Assembly (NCBI GenBank): GCA_944472155.2
Contig: OX235272.1
Location: 4,634,354-4,698,353 of the forward strand
From: Trichobilharzia szidati
Taxonomy: Eukaryota > Platyhelminthes > Trematoda > Strigeidida > Schistosomatidae
DNA length: 64,000 bases
Direction: 5' to 3'
The position numbers and the translations under genes were made by a program. The first letter of the stretch is position 1; each line of letters begins with the position of its first letter. This document shows, one piece after another, positions 54,963 to 64,000 of the stretch. The notes beneath the pieces were generated by a model. That model saw only the letters and a list, made by a program, of their open reading frames with translations, had not been told where the DNA came from and searched no databases.

Positions 54963-55261
54963 AATGATAATTATAGTAATGCTTTAGTTCCAAAATATTT
55001 CCTCTTAATATAGAATTTACGTGTAGAGCAATAATCTGAAGTACATCATTTACCGTAGTGTTGTTGCGTATGAAGACAAAACCAATTCTGTACATTTTTT
55101 CTTCACTCTCTTCAAGGATTGCACAGCATAAAGTGGGAAACTAATTAAATATGCGCGTGAGTTCATGTATTGGTCATCTGACATAATTTTACGATTAAAA
55201 CAACAAGAATTGCAGAAGACTTTAAGCACTTTGATAGATCGAAATTCTGGCAGCCTGGTGA
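54963..55261. other. About 300-bp unrecognised insert between two halves of an RTE copy
   Basis: The RTE reading stops after 'gtgatgaagacaacta' and resumes with 'accaacaacaccaacagcca', which are adjacent in 46883-46945. The sequence between matches nothing else I see in the window and has no coding signal. Confidence 0.6.
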
Positions 55262-55932
55262 TTTAATCAGGCCACCAACAACACCAACAGCCAGCACCAA
55301 TCACTATCACCTGTGTAAATTTGAAAGAGGCTAATCCCTTCGCTTATCTAGGAAGTATCACCGTTTCAACTATAGGTGTAACGGATGAAGACGTCAAAGC
55401 CAGCTAAAATCGGAAAGGTAGGGTGGACTTTCATCACTGCTAAATCGGTTCGGAAGTCTGCATTCAGCACAGAGAACAAAGTTCGGATTTTCGTCAGCGA
55501 TAATAAGTCAGTCAGTTCTTCTGTATGGATCAGAAACTTGGTATTTGTGTCACGAAAGGAAATTGAAGACTTCTACCAACAACTACCTTCTCCATCTCCA
55601 CAGTGAAGGTCGGATTGCCTACCAGAAATAATTAATAACAAGAACCTTTGGGGATAAACAAATCAACAACCTACTGCTCAAGGAATATTCCGAATAAAAT
55701 AGAGATCGAATGGACAAATGCTGAAGAAACCATAGGGTGACATCACGTGTCAACTTGGCAGTCGATTGGAACTCGAATGGAAAATGACGAGTTGGGCTTG
55801 AATCTGTAAGTGAAATGGAGATCGCGCAAGGAGAAGATGAGAGATTATGGGCAATCCTGCAGCTAACTAAAGCGGACTGAAGAAAACAGGACAAAGAGGA
55901 GATGTGTTGCTGAAGCCCTACAATAATAATAT
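55262..55932 (+). mobile_element. RTE-clade retrotransposon, sense, right part
   Basis: Continues with the Asn/Gln-rich region, 'ttgaaagaggctaatccctt', the KIGKVGWTFITAKSV block, RTKVRIFVSDNKSVSSS-like and the C-terminal Arg-rich remnant. It ends 'gaagccctacaataataat' near 55932. Confidence 0.8.
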
Positions 55933-56385
55933 GGTAGTGATGAGTGCTTATGATCAACTACAAATAAAACTTTTATTCACTTTCACAATAAATTTCATAT
56001 GATGAATGTTAACATAGCAAAAATAATCAAGGTGAAATGAAGAAAACAAAGATTTATTTCTACAAGTTCAATGGTTGAAGTAACCATAGTAACCCATCAT
56101 CAAATGAAAGAAACAATCATGAGGCTATGCTAATCTTTGCTTACTACATACGTACAGCTTTTCTTCAATATACAAGTGCAGAGAAAGTGTATCTCAAGAT
56201 AATTTTTACTACAGCTTGAGGTTGCTTATATTGACAGTGGTACTTCTACACTGTAACTAAAATACTTCAAAAACATTGTCCGTTTAATGTCTTAAATCTC
56301 TTCCAGTCTCTTCACACTTCTTTACTTGTTGAGAGTAGATGCAGTAAAATGCAATTCATAATCTAGAGTACTCTTGTGAAAGATT
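55933..56385. other. No gene recognised
   Basis: AT-rich sequence without recognised features. Confidence 0.45.
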
Positions 56386-56387
56386 TT

Positions 56388-56612
56388 TGAGGACCATTAT
56401 GTTTAATTTTTTTTGCCTTGACTGATTTTTCTGATTGGTGCAAGATATTTTGTAAATTTCATATTACTTTGTCTAACTGGATCACAATAGGGTCCTTAGA
56501 CATACAGAGTTTGTCCCTAATTGAGTTTGTAGGTTTATATGGCACTCTAATTCCTTCTTTATTAAGAATCCTACGTAGGGACTCAGATTTCCCCTCCTCC
56601 TCGTTTTAACCA
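56388..56612 (-). mobile_element. Penelope-like element GIY-YIG-proximal fragment, antisense
   Basis: Reverse strand reads LRRILNKEGIRVPYKPTNSI, then RDKLCMSKDPIVIQLDKVI and YKILHQSEKSVKA, matching the region before and into the endonuclease in 52440-52610. Short and decayed. Confidence 0.78.
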
Positions 56613-56614
56613 CA

Positions 56615-57182
56615 AGGGGAACTGATGAAGATGTCGAAGCCAACCAGCTAGAATCGGAGACGCAAGATTCGCCCTCATCAACCTAAAGTTGGTTTGAAAA
56701 TCTCCTGCACTTGGCATTAGAAAGAACAAGATTCAGCTTTTCAACTCAAATGTGACGTCAGTCAGTCCCTCTTTATGGGTCAGAAACATGGTGCACCACG
56801 TAAAGCATTTCTGACATCCAGCTACCGACTTTTATCAACAGACCAGATAACCAGCCAGAAAGAATAAGCAACAACAAACTATGGGAACAAACCAACCAAA
56901 AACCCATCGCTCAACAAATACGTGAGAGAAAGTGGAGAAGGATTGAGCGCACACTGAGAGTAACGTTGAATGTCATCATGTGCCAGACCCTCGAGTGGAA
57001 CCCAAATGGGAAACGACTAGTTAGGCGTCCAAGGCAGACATGGAGGAGATCGTATGAGGAAGAGGTTATGGTCAACTGGGGGTCCAGATGAAGAGGATAA
57101 CAGAAAGTTAGACGAAGTAGAGATGTGTTGTTGACGCCAGCCCTATGTTCCACACGGAACCCATGGGAATAATAATAATAAT
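56615..57182 (+). mobile_element. RTE-clade retrotransposon 3' end, sense
   Basis: From the 'aactgatgaagatgtcgaagcca' block through 'tcaactcaaatgtgacgtcagtcagt', 'cgctcaacaaatacgtgagagaaagtgg' (in pieces) to 'gttccacacggaacccatgg' and an AAT tail at 57166-57182. Many stops. Confidence 0.82.
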
Positions 57183-57325
57183 GAATTTACACTAAATCTT
57201 AGCCCGAATTTAAATGAATTCACTTACACAGACAGTAAACAGGCATGAAGAGAAATACAAAACATCCTTTGATACAGAAAAAAACAAAGAAGTTAGGCAA
57301 AAGATTATGAATAATTATTACTATC

Positions 57326-57349
57326 ATTATCATCATCATCATCATCATA
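57326..57349. repeat. (ATC)n microsatellite
   Basis: Run of ATC/CAT triplets. Confidence 0.9.
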
Positions 57350-57455
57350 ATCTTTCCTATTTTGTTTCATTTGCATTTTTCGTAAAATAAATAAAGAGGT
57401 ACTCATAGAAAAACAACTTTAGGTGTACTTGCTTACTATAACTGACTAGAACTTT

Positions 57456-57505
57456 CTGACTGACTAACTGACTGACTGACTGATTGACTGACTGAGTGAG
57501 TGAAT
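57456..57505. repeat. (GACT)n microsatellite
   Basis: About twelve GACT/GAGT units with a few substitutions. Confidence 0.9.
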
Positions 57506-58144
57506 AACAGCCAAAAATGACTGATTTGCATTCACGAATTCACTAAACTGACGTTTCTACAATAAATCAATTTGAACTGGGGGGAACAGTGAGTGAGGGA
57601 GTGAGGGTAAAATACTGAGTGGATTTAACTTTATCCTTAGTAGAAAACTGAAAAAAACAAATAGAGAGCAAACATCTGAAATGTTATCAATCTTGTCCTT
57701 TCCTGATTCCTTATTTGTCTTTTCCTTTTTGACCCAATTTCTAACATCGCTTGACATCTAATGTCTGATTTTAGACAGAAGAAGAAAGAGAAGGAAAAGA
57801 AGAAGACTAGGAAAAAGTACTTTCTTTCTCCTCATATCCATTTCTCTGTCTCCCTCTCTCTGTGCCTCTTTATTGTACTCAACCGATGTACATTAATCAT
57901 TCTTCGATAAATTCAATTATACCTTGGTAGATGAAATCAGTGAGTATTTTTAAGCAAATAGTGTAGTAAACTACTGAATAAACATTTAAGTAGTATACTG
58001 TCGCTAGTATGAATTATTACTGGGTGAGTTAGCTATCAACCACCTGTTATTGATTAATAAATACGGTGACTTTTCAAGATGATAACCCACTTTATTACAT
58101 TTCCTTATTGTTATTCAGAAAATTTCAAAGATTGTTAAACGAAG

Positions 58145-58205
58145 TGAGTTAGAGAATAATTGAAAACCCAGAGGCAGCAGACAGCTGTTGCATTCTAGTT
58201 TGTCA
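58145..58205 (-). mobile_element. Small SINE remnant
   Basis: 'gttagagaataattgaaaac' and 'cagacagctgttgcattcta' match the 3' part of the long SINE family in reverse. Confidence 0.5.
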
Positions 58206-58209
58206 ATTT

Positions 58210-59440
58210 TTACATTAGTTTGTTTATCAGATATATCACACACAGTGAGTGAAACAGTATAGTTTACTGGATGACACAGTTTTCAACACAATCTTTTATT
58301 GTTCATAATCATCTCAATTATAAACACAGGACTTCAGAACTTGAGTTTCATAGTTTTCTTTGTTCTCTCCTACTTGTCGTCGTTGGGGTAGTAGAATTTT
58401 CCAGATATCCCACTGGACAGGTGTTGAATCATTATTATTACACGTATTGTCATCAGTTGATTCGATAAACAAAGCTTCCGCTGACATCAATCTCTCCCTC
58501 CACCCTGCTGCTACATTAGATTTTAAAACTGTCATCTCATCCCATCCATCCTATTGTATGGTTGTGTGTAATTGCATGTAGTGTATGCTATAGCTGAACT
58601 ATTCTCCAGATTTCTTATCTTATTAGGGTGAACTAATCTAAATTTTGTTAAGTTTTTATGCTTCGCTAGTCTGACTCACTGACCTTGTTCTACTACTGTG
58701 ACCTATGCATTTGACTTGACAATCATTGCAAGCAGGGTATGAGATATACTAAATTGTTTTGTTTCATCGGCTCCACAGGATTGATCCTTTAACCGACAAG
58801 TTTTGTTTCTAATTGAGTGTGTGAGTGTTGTGAATGCCAACCACCCTTATTCCAGCTTGCCTTGTTAGGAATTCTGCGTAAGGTGGTTTCCGAGGTTCCT
58901 TCCTTGTAAGAAAGTACTACTGATCATTTAGATTCCTTATTGTTGGTGTTGTCCTTATCTTGCGCATGTTTGACATACGCGTCGTCATTATTACTATTAT
59001 TTATTTTATTTTTACATTTCCTTACATACTTTCTAATTTATTAGGGTAATTATTAGGTTTCAAAGCTTCTCCTCTTATATGCCTTCCTTCCTGTCTTAGA
59101 TTTTCCTTGGTACTACTTAGCTTTTCTTCCCTACTAATTAAACATTTCACCAATCCTATTTTCATTGACATTGGATGGGATGGTCGGAAGTTCAAATATC
59201 TCTTTGAATGTGTCGGTTTACCACGACAAAAAGGAGAGAACAAAGAAAACTATAAAACTCAAGTTTCAAAGTCATGTGATTATAATTGATGGAATGATTA
59301 TGAACAATAATAAATTGTGTTCGAAACTTCGTCATCCAGTTAATAATACCGTTTCACTCGCTGTGTGTCATATATCTAATAAACAAACTGATATGGAATT
59401 ACTTACTACCACAGTGTCCAAGTTTTACACATATTTTCTT
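58210..59440 (-). mobile_element. Penelope-like element, antisense, with long inverted ends
   Basis: Left end 58215-58385 and right end 59225-59425 are inverted copies of about 160 bp of the same type as those of 39605-40380 (TTAGTTTGTTTAT.AGATAT, ACAGT-GAAACAGTAT, CTTGAGTTT.ATAGTTTTCTT). Inside, the reverse strand keeps KPTHSKRYLNFRPSHPMSMK and IGLVKCLISREEKLSSTKEN (59240-59100), a GIY-YIG remnant near 58720-58760, and the 'tctccctccaccctgctgct' 3' part. YVDD is lost. Confidence 0.84.
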
Positions 59441-59444
59441 TTCT

Positions 59445-59785
59445 TTTTGATTACAGCTTCATTCCACACCGTATTTTTTGGCACAGGTATGGAATTTTCA
59501 GCATGTGACATCGGTAGCCCAAATTTTGCAGGCCGACCATAGATATCAGGTGTGCACCGGCAATTTTTAGTGGCTCTCACCCGTGAGCTAGCCAGATATT
59601 GAGGCCAGGGTTTTCAGTGTATCAAGTGAGCTTGCTAACTATCCACCGATTGGGTTAGAATTCAATGACCCAAGAATTCTGACTTCTGTCCATTTATGGC
59701 GGGGTATTACTGCCAACCAATGCTATCGATGGCTACCTGCTTTACTGGACTTCACCGGCCATCAAATGTTACTATTAATGTGTAA
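59445..59785 (-). mobile_element. Two SINE fragments, antisense
   Basis: 59445-59570 is the body of the 12030-12225 family without its tRNA head ('attacagcttcattccacac', 'gcaggccgaccatagatatc'). 59575-59785 is the long family ('gaattctgacttctgtccat', 'ggacttcaccggcc'). Confidence 0.68.
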
Positions 59786-60224
59786 TAAACGCAGTGACTC
59801 ATGAATATTTAAACGGATGGGAAAGTGCCAGAATAATTTCTGGTCAAGGGTCAGATTAATAAAATTACAATTAGGAATTCAAACGCCATATTAAACAGGC
59901 GGGCGGGGCGGATAAAACTCAAACAAAGTAACATCATAATTACTGAGAAGATTTACATATTGTGCAATTGAGGGTTAGAAATGTAGAAATAACAAATTAG
60001 ACAGGACGGTTGGGTAAAAAATCTAGTGGGATCATAACTAATGTGACGAATAATTGTTTATGCAATTGGGGATTAAATATGTAGAAATGGTAAAATGACG
60101 AAATAGACAGGAATTTCGGATATGAAAATATGTTAGTATAAATAGGGATTAAGAAAAAACTTAAAATAACACGAATAAACAGGAAGTTTAGATAAGAAAG
60201 TCAATGGGATAGTCACTATTAGAA
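59786..60224. other. No gene recognised
   Basis: AT-rich with a short GC block 'gcgggcggggcgg' at about 59899-59911. Confidence 0.4.
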
Positions 60225-60535
60225 GAGCTACTGCTTTATGATGTCCATGGCAGGGACAAGGTTTAGACATATTTCTTTTGAATACGTAGCGTGGGTTTGA
60301 GCTATGCCCAGATTTCTTAATTTTACTCCCTTTGATAGGTTTGATCGAATCTTGTATATTACTTTGAAGGATTTCTTGAATAGTGCTGAATGTCCTGAAT
60401 TGACCAGATGTTCTGTCACTGAACTACATCACGTTTTCGTTCCCCTAGTTGATGATTTCGTCGAAAAGAAAATTTCCTTCGCTGCAATTGTCTTTTTATT
60501 ATTCCCTATGATCAAATGTGTATATTCCGTGAATA
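60225..60535 (-). mobile_element. Penelope-like element, C-terminal fragment, antisense
   Basis: Reverse strand 60419-60231 reads MTEHLVNSGHSALFKKSFKV, then IYKIRSNLSKGVKLRNLGIA and TYSKEICLNLVPAMD, the layout of the PLE C-terminus after GIY-YIG (HL-x-GH, a SFKVI block, and an LC-x-L end). The right part up to 60535 matches PLE-end blocks at 46100-46160. It belongs to a PLE family different from the 52 kb copy. Confidence 0.7.
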
Positions 60536-60597
60536 TTTAAACGCTGTGATCATCTTCTTTTCAGTAAACGAAAATGATTCAAATATCACAGTGATGT

Positions 60598-61070
60598 ATT
60601 ATTATTATTGTTCCCTTGGGTTCCTAGTGGAACATAGGGCTTCAACTAAACGTCTCCACTTGTTTCTGTCTTCTACTGTACTTTTCACCTGCGTGCATGT
60701 TAATCCATACTGTTTCAGTTCCTGTTCAAACGCTCTCCTCCATGTCACCCTTGGGCGTCCCACTCACCGCTTCCCTTTCGGGTTCCACTCGAGCATTGAC
60801 CTGACGCGCGACGTCACCCAACGGCCTCCTCAGCGAGTGTCCAATCCATCTCCACTTTCTCCTGCATATTTGTTGAGCGATTGGTTCTTGTTTTGTTTGT
60901 TCCCATAGCTTCTTGTTGGTGATTCTTTCCAGCGGCCATCTGATCTTCAGTATAGAGCGAAGACAGTTGTTGATAAAGGTGTGCAACCTGTTGGAAATAT
61001 TGTTTGTGATCCGCCAAGTTTCTGATCCGTATAGCGAAACTGACTGACTTGACGTATGTATCGAAAATCA
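60598..61070 (-). mobile_element. RTE-clade retrotransposon 3' end, antisense
   Basis: Left end is the complemented AAT tail (TTATTATTATTGTTCCCTTG). Reverse strand gives NNCLRSILKIRW, ERITNKKLWEQTKQEPIAQQ, ICRRKWRWIGHSLRRPLGDV and ARQVNARVEPEREAVSG. Very close to 45115-45515. It stops at 61070 next to a TA repeat. Confidence 0.86.
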
Positions 61071-61080
61071 CAGTGATGAA

Positions 61081-61101
61081 TATATATATATATATATATA
61101 T
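61081..61101. repeat. (TA)n microsatellite
   Basis: TA run at the 5' truncation of the RTE copy. Confidence 0.9.
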
Positions 61102-61344
61102 GAAGGTGTTCGTGAAGTCTTATTGCATTCCTTTAATACATCCTCCTTCCGCGGAAAGGTGAGGCTTGTACCTTAAACCCGACAGTACGAATGACCAATG
61201 TACAGTAGTGACTAGTTCATCTCTATTTGTAATCAAATACTATGGATATTTATGAAACTAGTGAGTAGATCCACAACACAAAGAACAATGTCCGAATTGG
61301 GAACACTAATATCAAGTCACTACTTATATCTAGTTCAAAGAACA

Positions 61345-61605
61345 GTTTCGCGCATTACCAAGAACACCTCCAACAGGCTGCTGGAGAACTTCATCAACAA
61401 CTGGCCTTTCTGCTCAGTACTAGAGGTCAGATGATCAGAAGGATAGGAACTCTAATAATGAAACAACCAGAAACTTACTGTCTTTGGAATATGTGGAGAG
61501 GAGGTTGGAGATGGATTCGACATAGGCTGAGGAGACCACTAATTGACAGCACTAGCTATGTCCTCGAGATGAACTCGAATGTGAAGTGATAATAAAGATA
61601 TCCGA
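61345..61605 (+). mobile_element. RTE-clade C-terminal fragment, sense, decayed
   Basis: 'aacacctccaacaggctgctg', 'gaacttcatcaacaactgg', 'ggttggagatggattcgacata' and 'ggctgaggagaccact' correspond to the FNRLLENFINNW and WRWIRHRLRRPL blocks. Other parts are lost. Confidence 0.7.
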
Positions 61606-61751
61606 CACTGCTAAACAATACCTATCTAAACAATGAGAGCACATGAGTAACCTTGAAGCAACCAATCAGACGAGCATAAACATACCGTTTGTCGGCAAGA
61701 AAAGTTTGGATAGCAACTGTGAAAACCCTAAAAATATTTACTAGCAAAATG

Positions 61752-62172
61752 CTAACCCTTACAAAACAAAACTATAGAAAATTAATCTGATGCTCGCTAG
61801 TGGCTTCCTACAGGATGGAGTTTCCTGAAGTTCTAGTGAAAAGTCGTGACCAGTGAGGTTCATCCAGTCATGTGTGAGGATGGATGTCCCACCGATGACA
61901 CTGGTTGGGGTCACGCTAAATCACGAATCGGCAGAAGTTAGAATTCATGGGCAAGTCAGTGAATTAGGTGCCATTGAGTGAATGGCATACGAGCTTGCCT
62001 TGTTACCGGGAGGTCCTGGGTTCGAATCCCAGTGGGTGCGTACTGCCGACGATTCCCATACTAGGATGAAACAGCTCTCCGGTACTCCGTGGTAGTTTTC
62101 AATGGTTCTCTAACTGATATCAATCCGTGATCTACTCGTAAATACATAACTAACCCTTACAAAACAAAACTA
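61752..62172 (+). mobile_element. Long-family SINE with 23-bp flanking direct repeats
   Basis: A 23-bp repeat beginning CTAACCCTTACAAAACAAAA occurs at 61752-61774 and 62150-62172. Between them: 'ttaatctgatgctcgc', 'gaagttctagtgaaaagtcg', 'ggcagaagttagaattcatg', a perfect B box GGGTTCGAATCCC at 62019-62031, 'gggtgcgtactgccgac', GATTCCCATACTAGGAT with GAAACAGC, and 'ttctctaactgatatcaatc'. The repeats look like a target duplication. A caution is that other copies have a similar 'acccttacaaa' after their 3' end. Confidence 0.8.
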
Positions 62173-62429
62173 CGGATGATGAAACTAAAACACCCTAACC
62201 ATTTGATCCTAACCCTAATCCTGAACTTAAACCTAACAAGCTATGAACCAATTAACCAAACAGCACTCAAAAACGAAATCGAAATGAAATTCACGCTGCG
62301 ATTCGTTTACACCACTCATAGTGGCTCTATAATGATAATAATAATAATAGGGCCCATTATCAAAAGTATAGTGTTCATTGAAGGTCACTGGTGCGTTCAC
62401 ACTCCTGGATCTCTATACTTTACCTTGAC

Positions 62430-62582
62430 TGGGTATCCGAGGGTGACTTAGAGGAAATCATGGAAGAAATATAAACCATTGGGCGGCCGTGTACTGACGG
62501 CAGGGAATAGAATACGATGAAGACGTGCCTCTAAAGCCCTAAGTTTCACAGAGAACGTAAGGCATGAATAAAAATAATAACA
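62430..62582 (+). mobile_element. Decayed RTE 3' end
   Basis: 'gacttagaggaaatcatgga', 'cgtgcctctaaagccctaag' and 'aataaaaataata' follow the order of the RTE 3' end (WRRSCEE, FEALCST, AAT tail). Confidence 0.6.
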
Positions 62583-62669
62583 GTTTGTCTAACCCGTAGC
62601 CTCATTTTCTTTTATCCCGAAGTTATCTATTGAAAAAATGTTCCTTTTCAGCGGTTTCATGTAATGTAA

Positions 62670-63290
62670 CTGACTCCATTACGGGTAAGATTTTATTTTG
62701 ATAAATCACACAGTGTTGTACAGTAATATTTACTGATGACCGCGTTTCGAGCACAGTTTATTACTGCTCATAATCATATCAAGTCCTAACTAAATTACTA
62801 TAGAGTTTCGTTTATCAGCTTTTGTGATAACGATGTTTTATCATTTTTAAGATTAATTAGAGCTAATCTTTCTGATTTTGTGAAGTTTGACTGTGCTTTC
62901 TTTGACTTTCTAAGAGTTAATGCGCATTGAGTTTGAACCTCTTCTGCTGTTGTCTTATATATTCAACATGATGCTGCTTCTATGTTAAAGATGACATCTT
63001 CTGGTTTTAGTTTGCTGACCGTTACATTGAAATTCAATCCTTTTTCAGGTAGTTTTATCTCACTAGAGACAAATTCTCTTAAAGAGAGGTTGATTACCCA
63101 CTTTGTTTTGTTAATAGAAGATGACATATTGTTGTCAACTTCCTCGTTCATTGTGCTGTTCTTCTCCTCTAATAATTTGTTGAATTTCGTAATATGCTGC
63201 GTGATTTTTGATATCTTTAAGGTTGATTCTCTAGCTTTATTGGATGTTTCAATCACAATATATATCATAATCTTTATCATTTAGCATACA
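62670..63290 (-). mobile_element. Penelope-like element, antisense, N-terminal fragment beside a terminal repeat
   Basis: Reverse strand 63280-62963 reads a Lys-rich start, then TKWVINLSLREFVSSEIKLP and EKGLNFNVTVSK-LKPEDVIFNIEAAS, the conserved start of PLE proteins (NLS-x-E-x-KGLNF). It stops after EAASC. 62680-62800 is the PLE terminal repeat (GGTAAGATTTTATTTTGATA, CACACAGTGTTGTACAGTAA, CTGATGACCGCGTTTCGAGC). The central enzyme is deleted. Confidence 0.8.
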
Positions 63291-63885
63291 TTTGAGTTTG
63301 TGTTTGAGCTTTTCAAAATCATTTCGTATATTCTTTAGCTTTATAATAATTCTGTGTATTTCTTCTTTAGGATATAATTAGCTAACATGTCCCGCTGCTG
63401 ATGTAATTTTCCTTGAAGTAATTGGAGTACGTAGGTGTAAGTATTTGGGAATTATATATCACTTTTTAAACATCGACTGTTGAAAATTCGATGGTTTGTG
63501 AATCTTGCTTCTGTTTGACCACTTTTCTGAATGCGTACAAGACACGTCTTGCAATATGTAACTCTTAGTTTAAAAGCAGTTAGTTCCTTTTATGAATTTC
63601 GACAACACAATAAGAAGGCTTAGTTTATCTGAAACGTGTAACGTGTTTAGGTAACTTATTTCAAACATTCTGATCACACATGTACTTGTCATACACACTT
63701 ACATAGAAGGCAGGAGAGCAAGAATTATTACAATACATGTCAAATTAAGTACAGGTCAAAATCACCAATAAGAGGTAGGTAGATGATATAAGGATGTGGA
63801 GTAAGAAAAAAGAAGGAAGAAGGTGAAAATACTTTTAGGAAGTAAATTTAACCTTGGTTCTAAAATGAATTATCAGGGCTGGTTC
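63291..63885. other. No gene recognised
   Basis: AT-rich. It may be leader sequence of the PLE fragment at 62670-63290. Confidence 0.4.
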
Positions 63886-63889
63886 AAAG

Positions 63890-64000
63890 TAATGACACAT
63901 ATTTCGATACAGAAAGAAAGATCAGATTCGCAGTATAAAATGATATCGTCATTCTATTTCACAGTTTCTCATCAGCTGCAAACCGATTGAAATTACAATG
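63890..64000 (-). mobile_element. Possible PLE terminal repeat at window edge
   Basis: 'cgtcattctatttcacag' then TTTCTCATCAGCTGCAAACC resembles 29385-29430 (CATCATTTATTTTGTGGGCT, then TCTCATCAGCTG). The reverse strand carries CAGCTGATGAGAAA. Confidence 0.5.

Larger units (their letters stand above)
57183..58140. other. No gene; simple repeats and purine/pyrimidine tracts
   Basis: An (ATC)n tract at 57326-57349, a (GACT)n tract at 57456-57505, an AAG-rich stretch near 57776-57820 and a CT-rich stretch near 57822-57870. No coding signal. Confidence 0.6.

Noticed and set aside
57776..57870. Purine tract followed by pyrimidine tract as a triplex or promoter element
   Set aside because: Composition only. 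No conserved motif and no adjacent gene to support a role.
62000..62045. Perfect B box as evidence for a tRNA
   Set aside because: Same repeat family as 44940 and 54010. Internal part of a SINE flanked by 23-bp repeats.
62963..63284. Overlapping 100-codon plus-strand frame opposite the PLE fragment
   Set aside because: The minus-strand reading has conserved PLE residues. The plus frame is its shadow.

Overview
The window looks like repeat-rich, AT-rich chromosomal DNA of a schistosome-type blood fluke (family Schistosomatidae). The grounds are tRNA-headed SINEs carrying degenerate Sm-alpha-type hammerhead ribozyme cores, RTE-clade and CR1-clade non-LTR retrotransposons with fluke-style 3' tails, many Penelope-like elements (PLEs) with GIY-YIG endonuclease remnants, and one BEL/Pao LTR element. 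I see no bacterial-type operons, no rRNA, no CRISPR array and no convincing host protein-coding gene. The only possible host signal is a 24-nt candidate micro-exon near 22.45 kb, so the window may be intergenic or lie inside long introns. The species assignment is inference.

Layout. 1-5.4 kb: an antisense RTE fragment at the window edge, a SINE, a decayed sense RTE, then unrecognised DNA. 5.4-10.6 kb: an antisense PLE split by a young BEL/Pao element at 6007-10371. That element has two 590-bp LTRs with no difference seen by eye, a 5-bp target duplication (GCTAG), a leader with eight copies of a 19-nt hairpin, an open gag-protease frame, and a reverse transcriptase cut off before its catalytic YVDD box. 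12-16.1 kb: SINE, CR1, and two kinds of RTE fragment. 17-25.3 kb: a PLE broken by a SINE, two inverted CR1 copies, the candidate micro-exon, and a CR1 sandwiched between antisense RTE pieces. 25.8-36.5 kb: hammerhead-type SINEs, a head-to-head SINE palindrome, a PLE with inverted ends and a readable YVDD, a deleted PLE, and RTE and SINE pieces. 37-43.5 kb: RTE, several PLE pieces including one PLE inserted in another with an 11-bp duplication, and a long antisense CR1. 44.3-54.7 kb: an inverted pair of composite SINE/RTE segments bracketing RTE, SINE, CR1 and PLE copies. The PLE there carries a 162-bp insertion made of its family's terminal repeat in palindromic form, with a 12-bp duplication. 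54.5-64 kb: RTE, PLE and SINE copies, simple repeats, and one SINE with 23-bp flanking repeats.

How the parts work together. This is a layered record of retroposition. RTE and CR1 copies are 5'-truncated and end in short tandem tails. The SINEs carry RNA polymerase III-like A and B boxes and would depend on other elements' enzymes. PLE copies tend to end in inverted terminal repeats that hold GAAAC/GTC or CTGATGA signatures compatible with hammerhead ribozymes. Most coding frames are broken by stops, frameshifts or nested insertions. The BEL gag-protease frame is the only long intact one.

All repeat calls were made by reading and comparing copies within the window. No database search was run.
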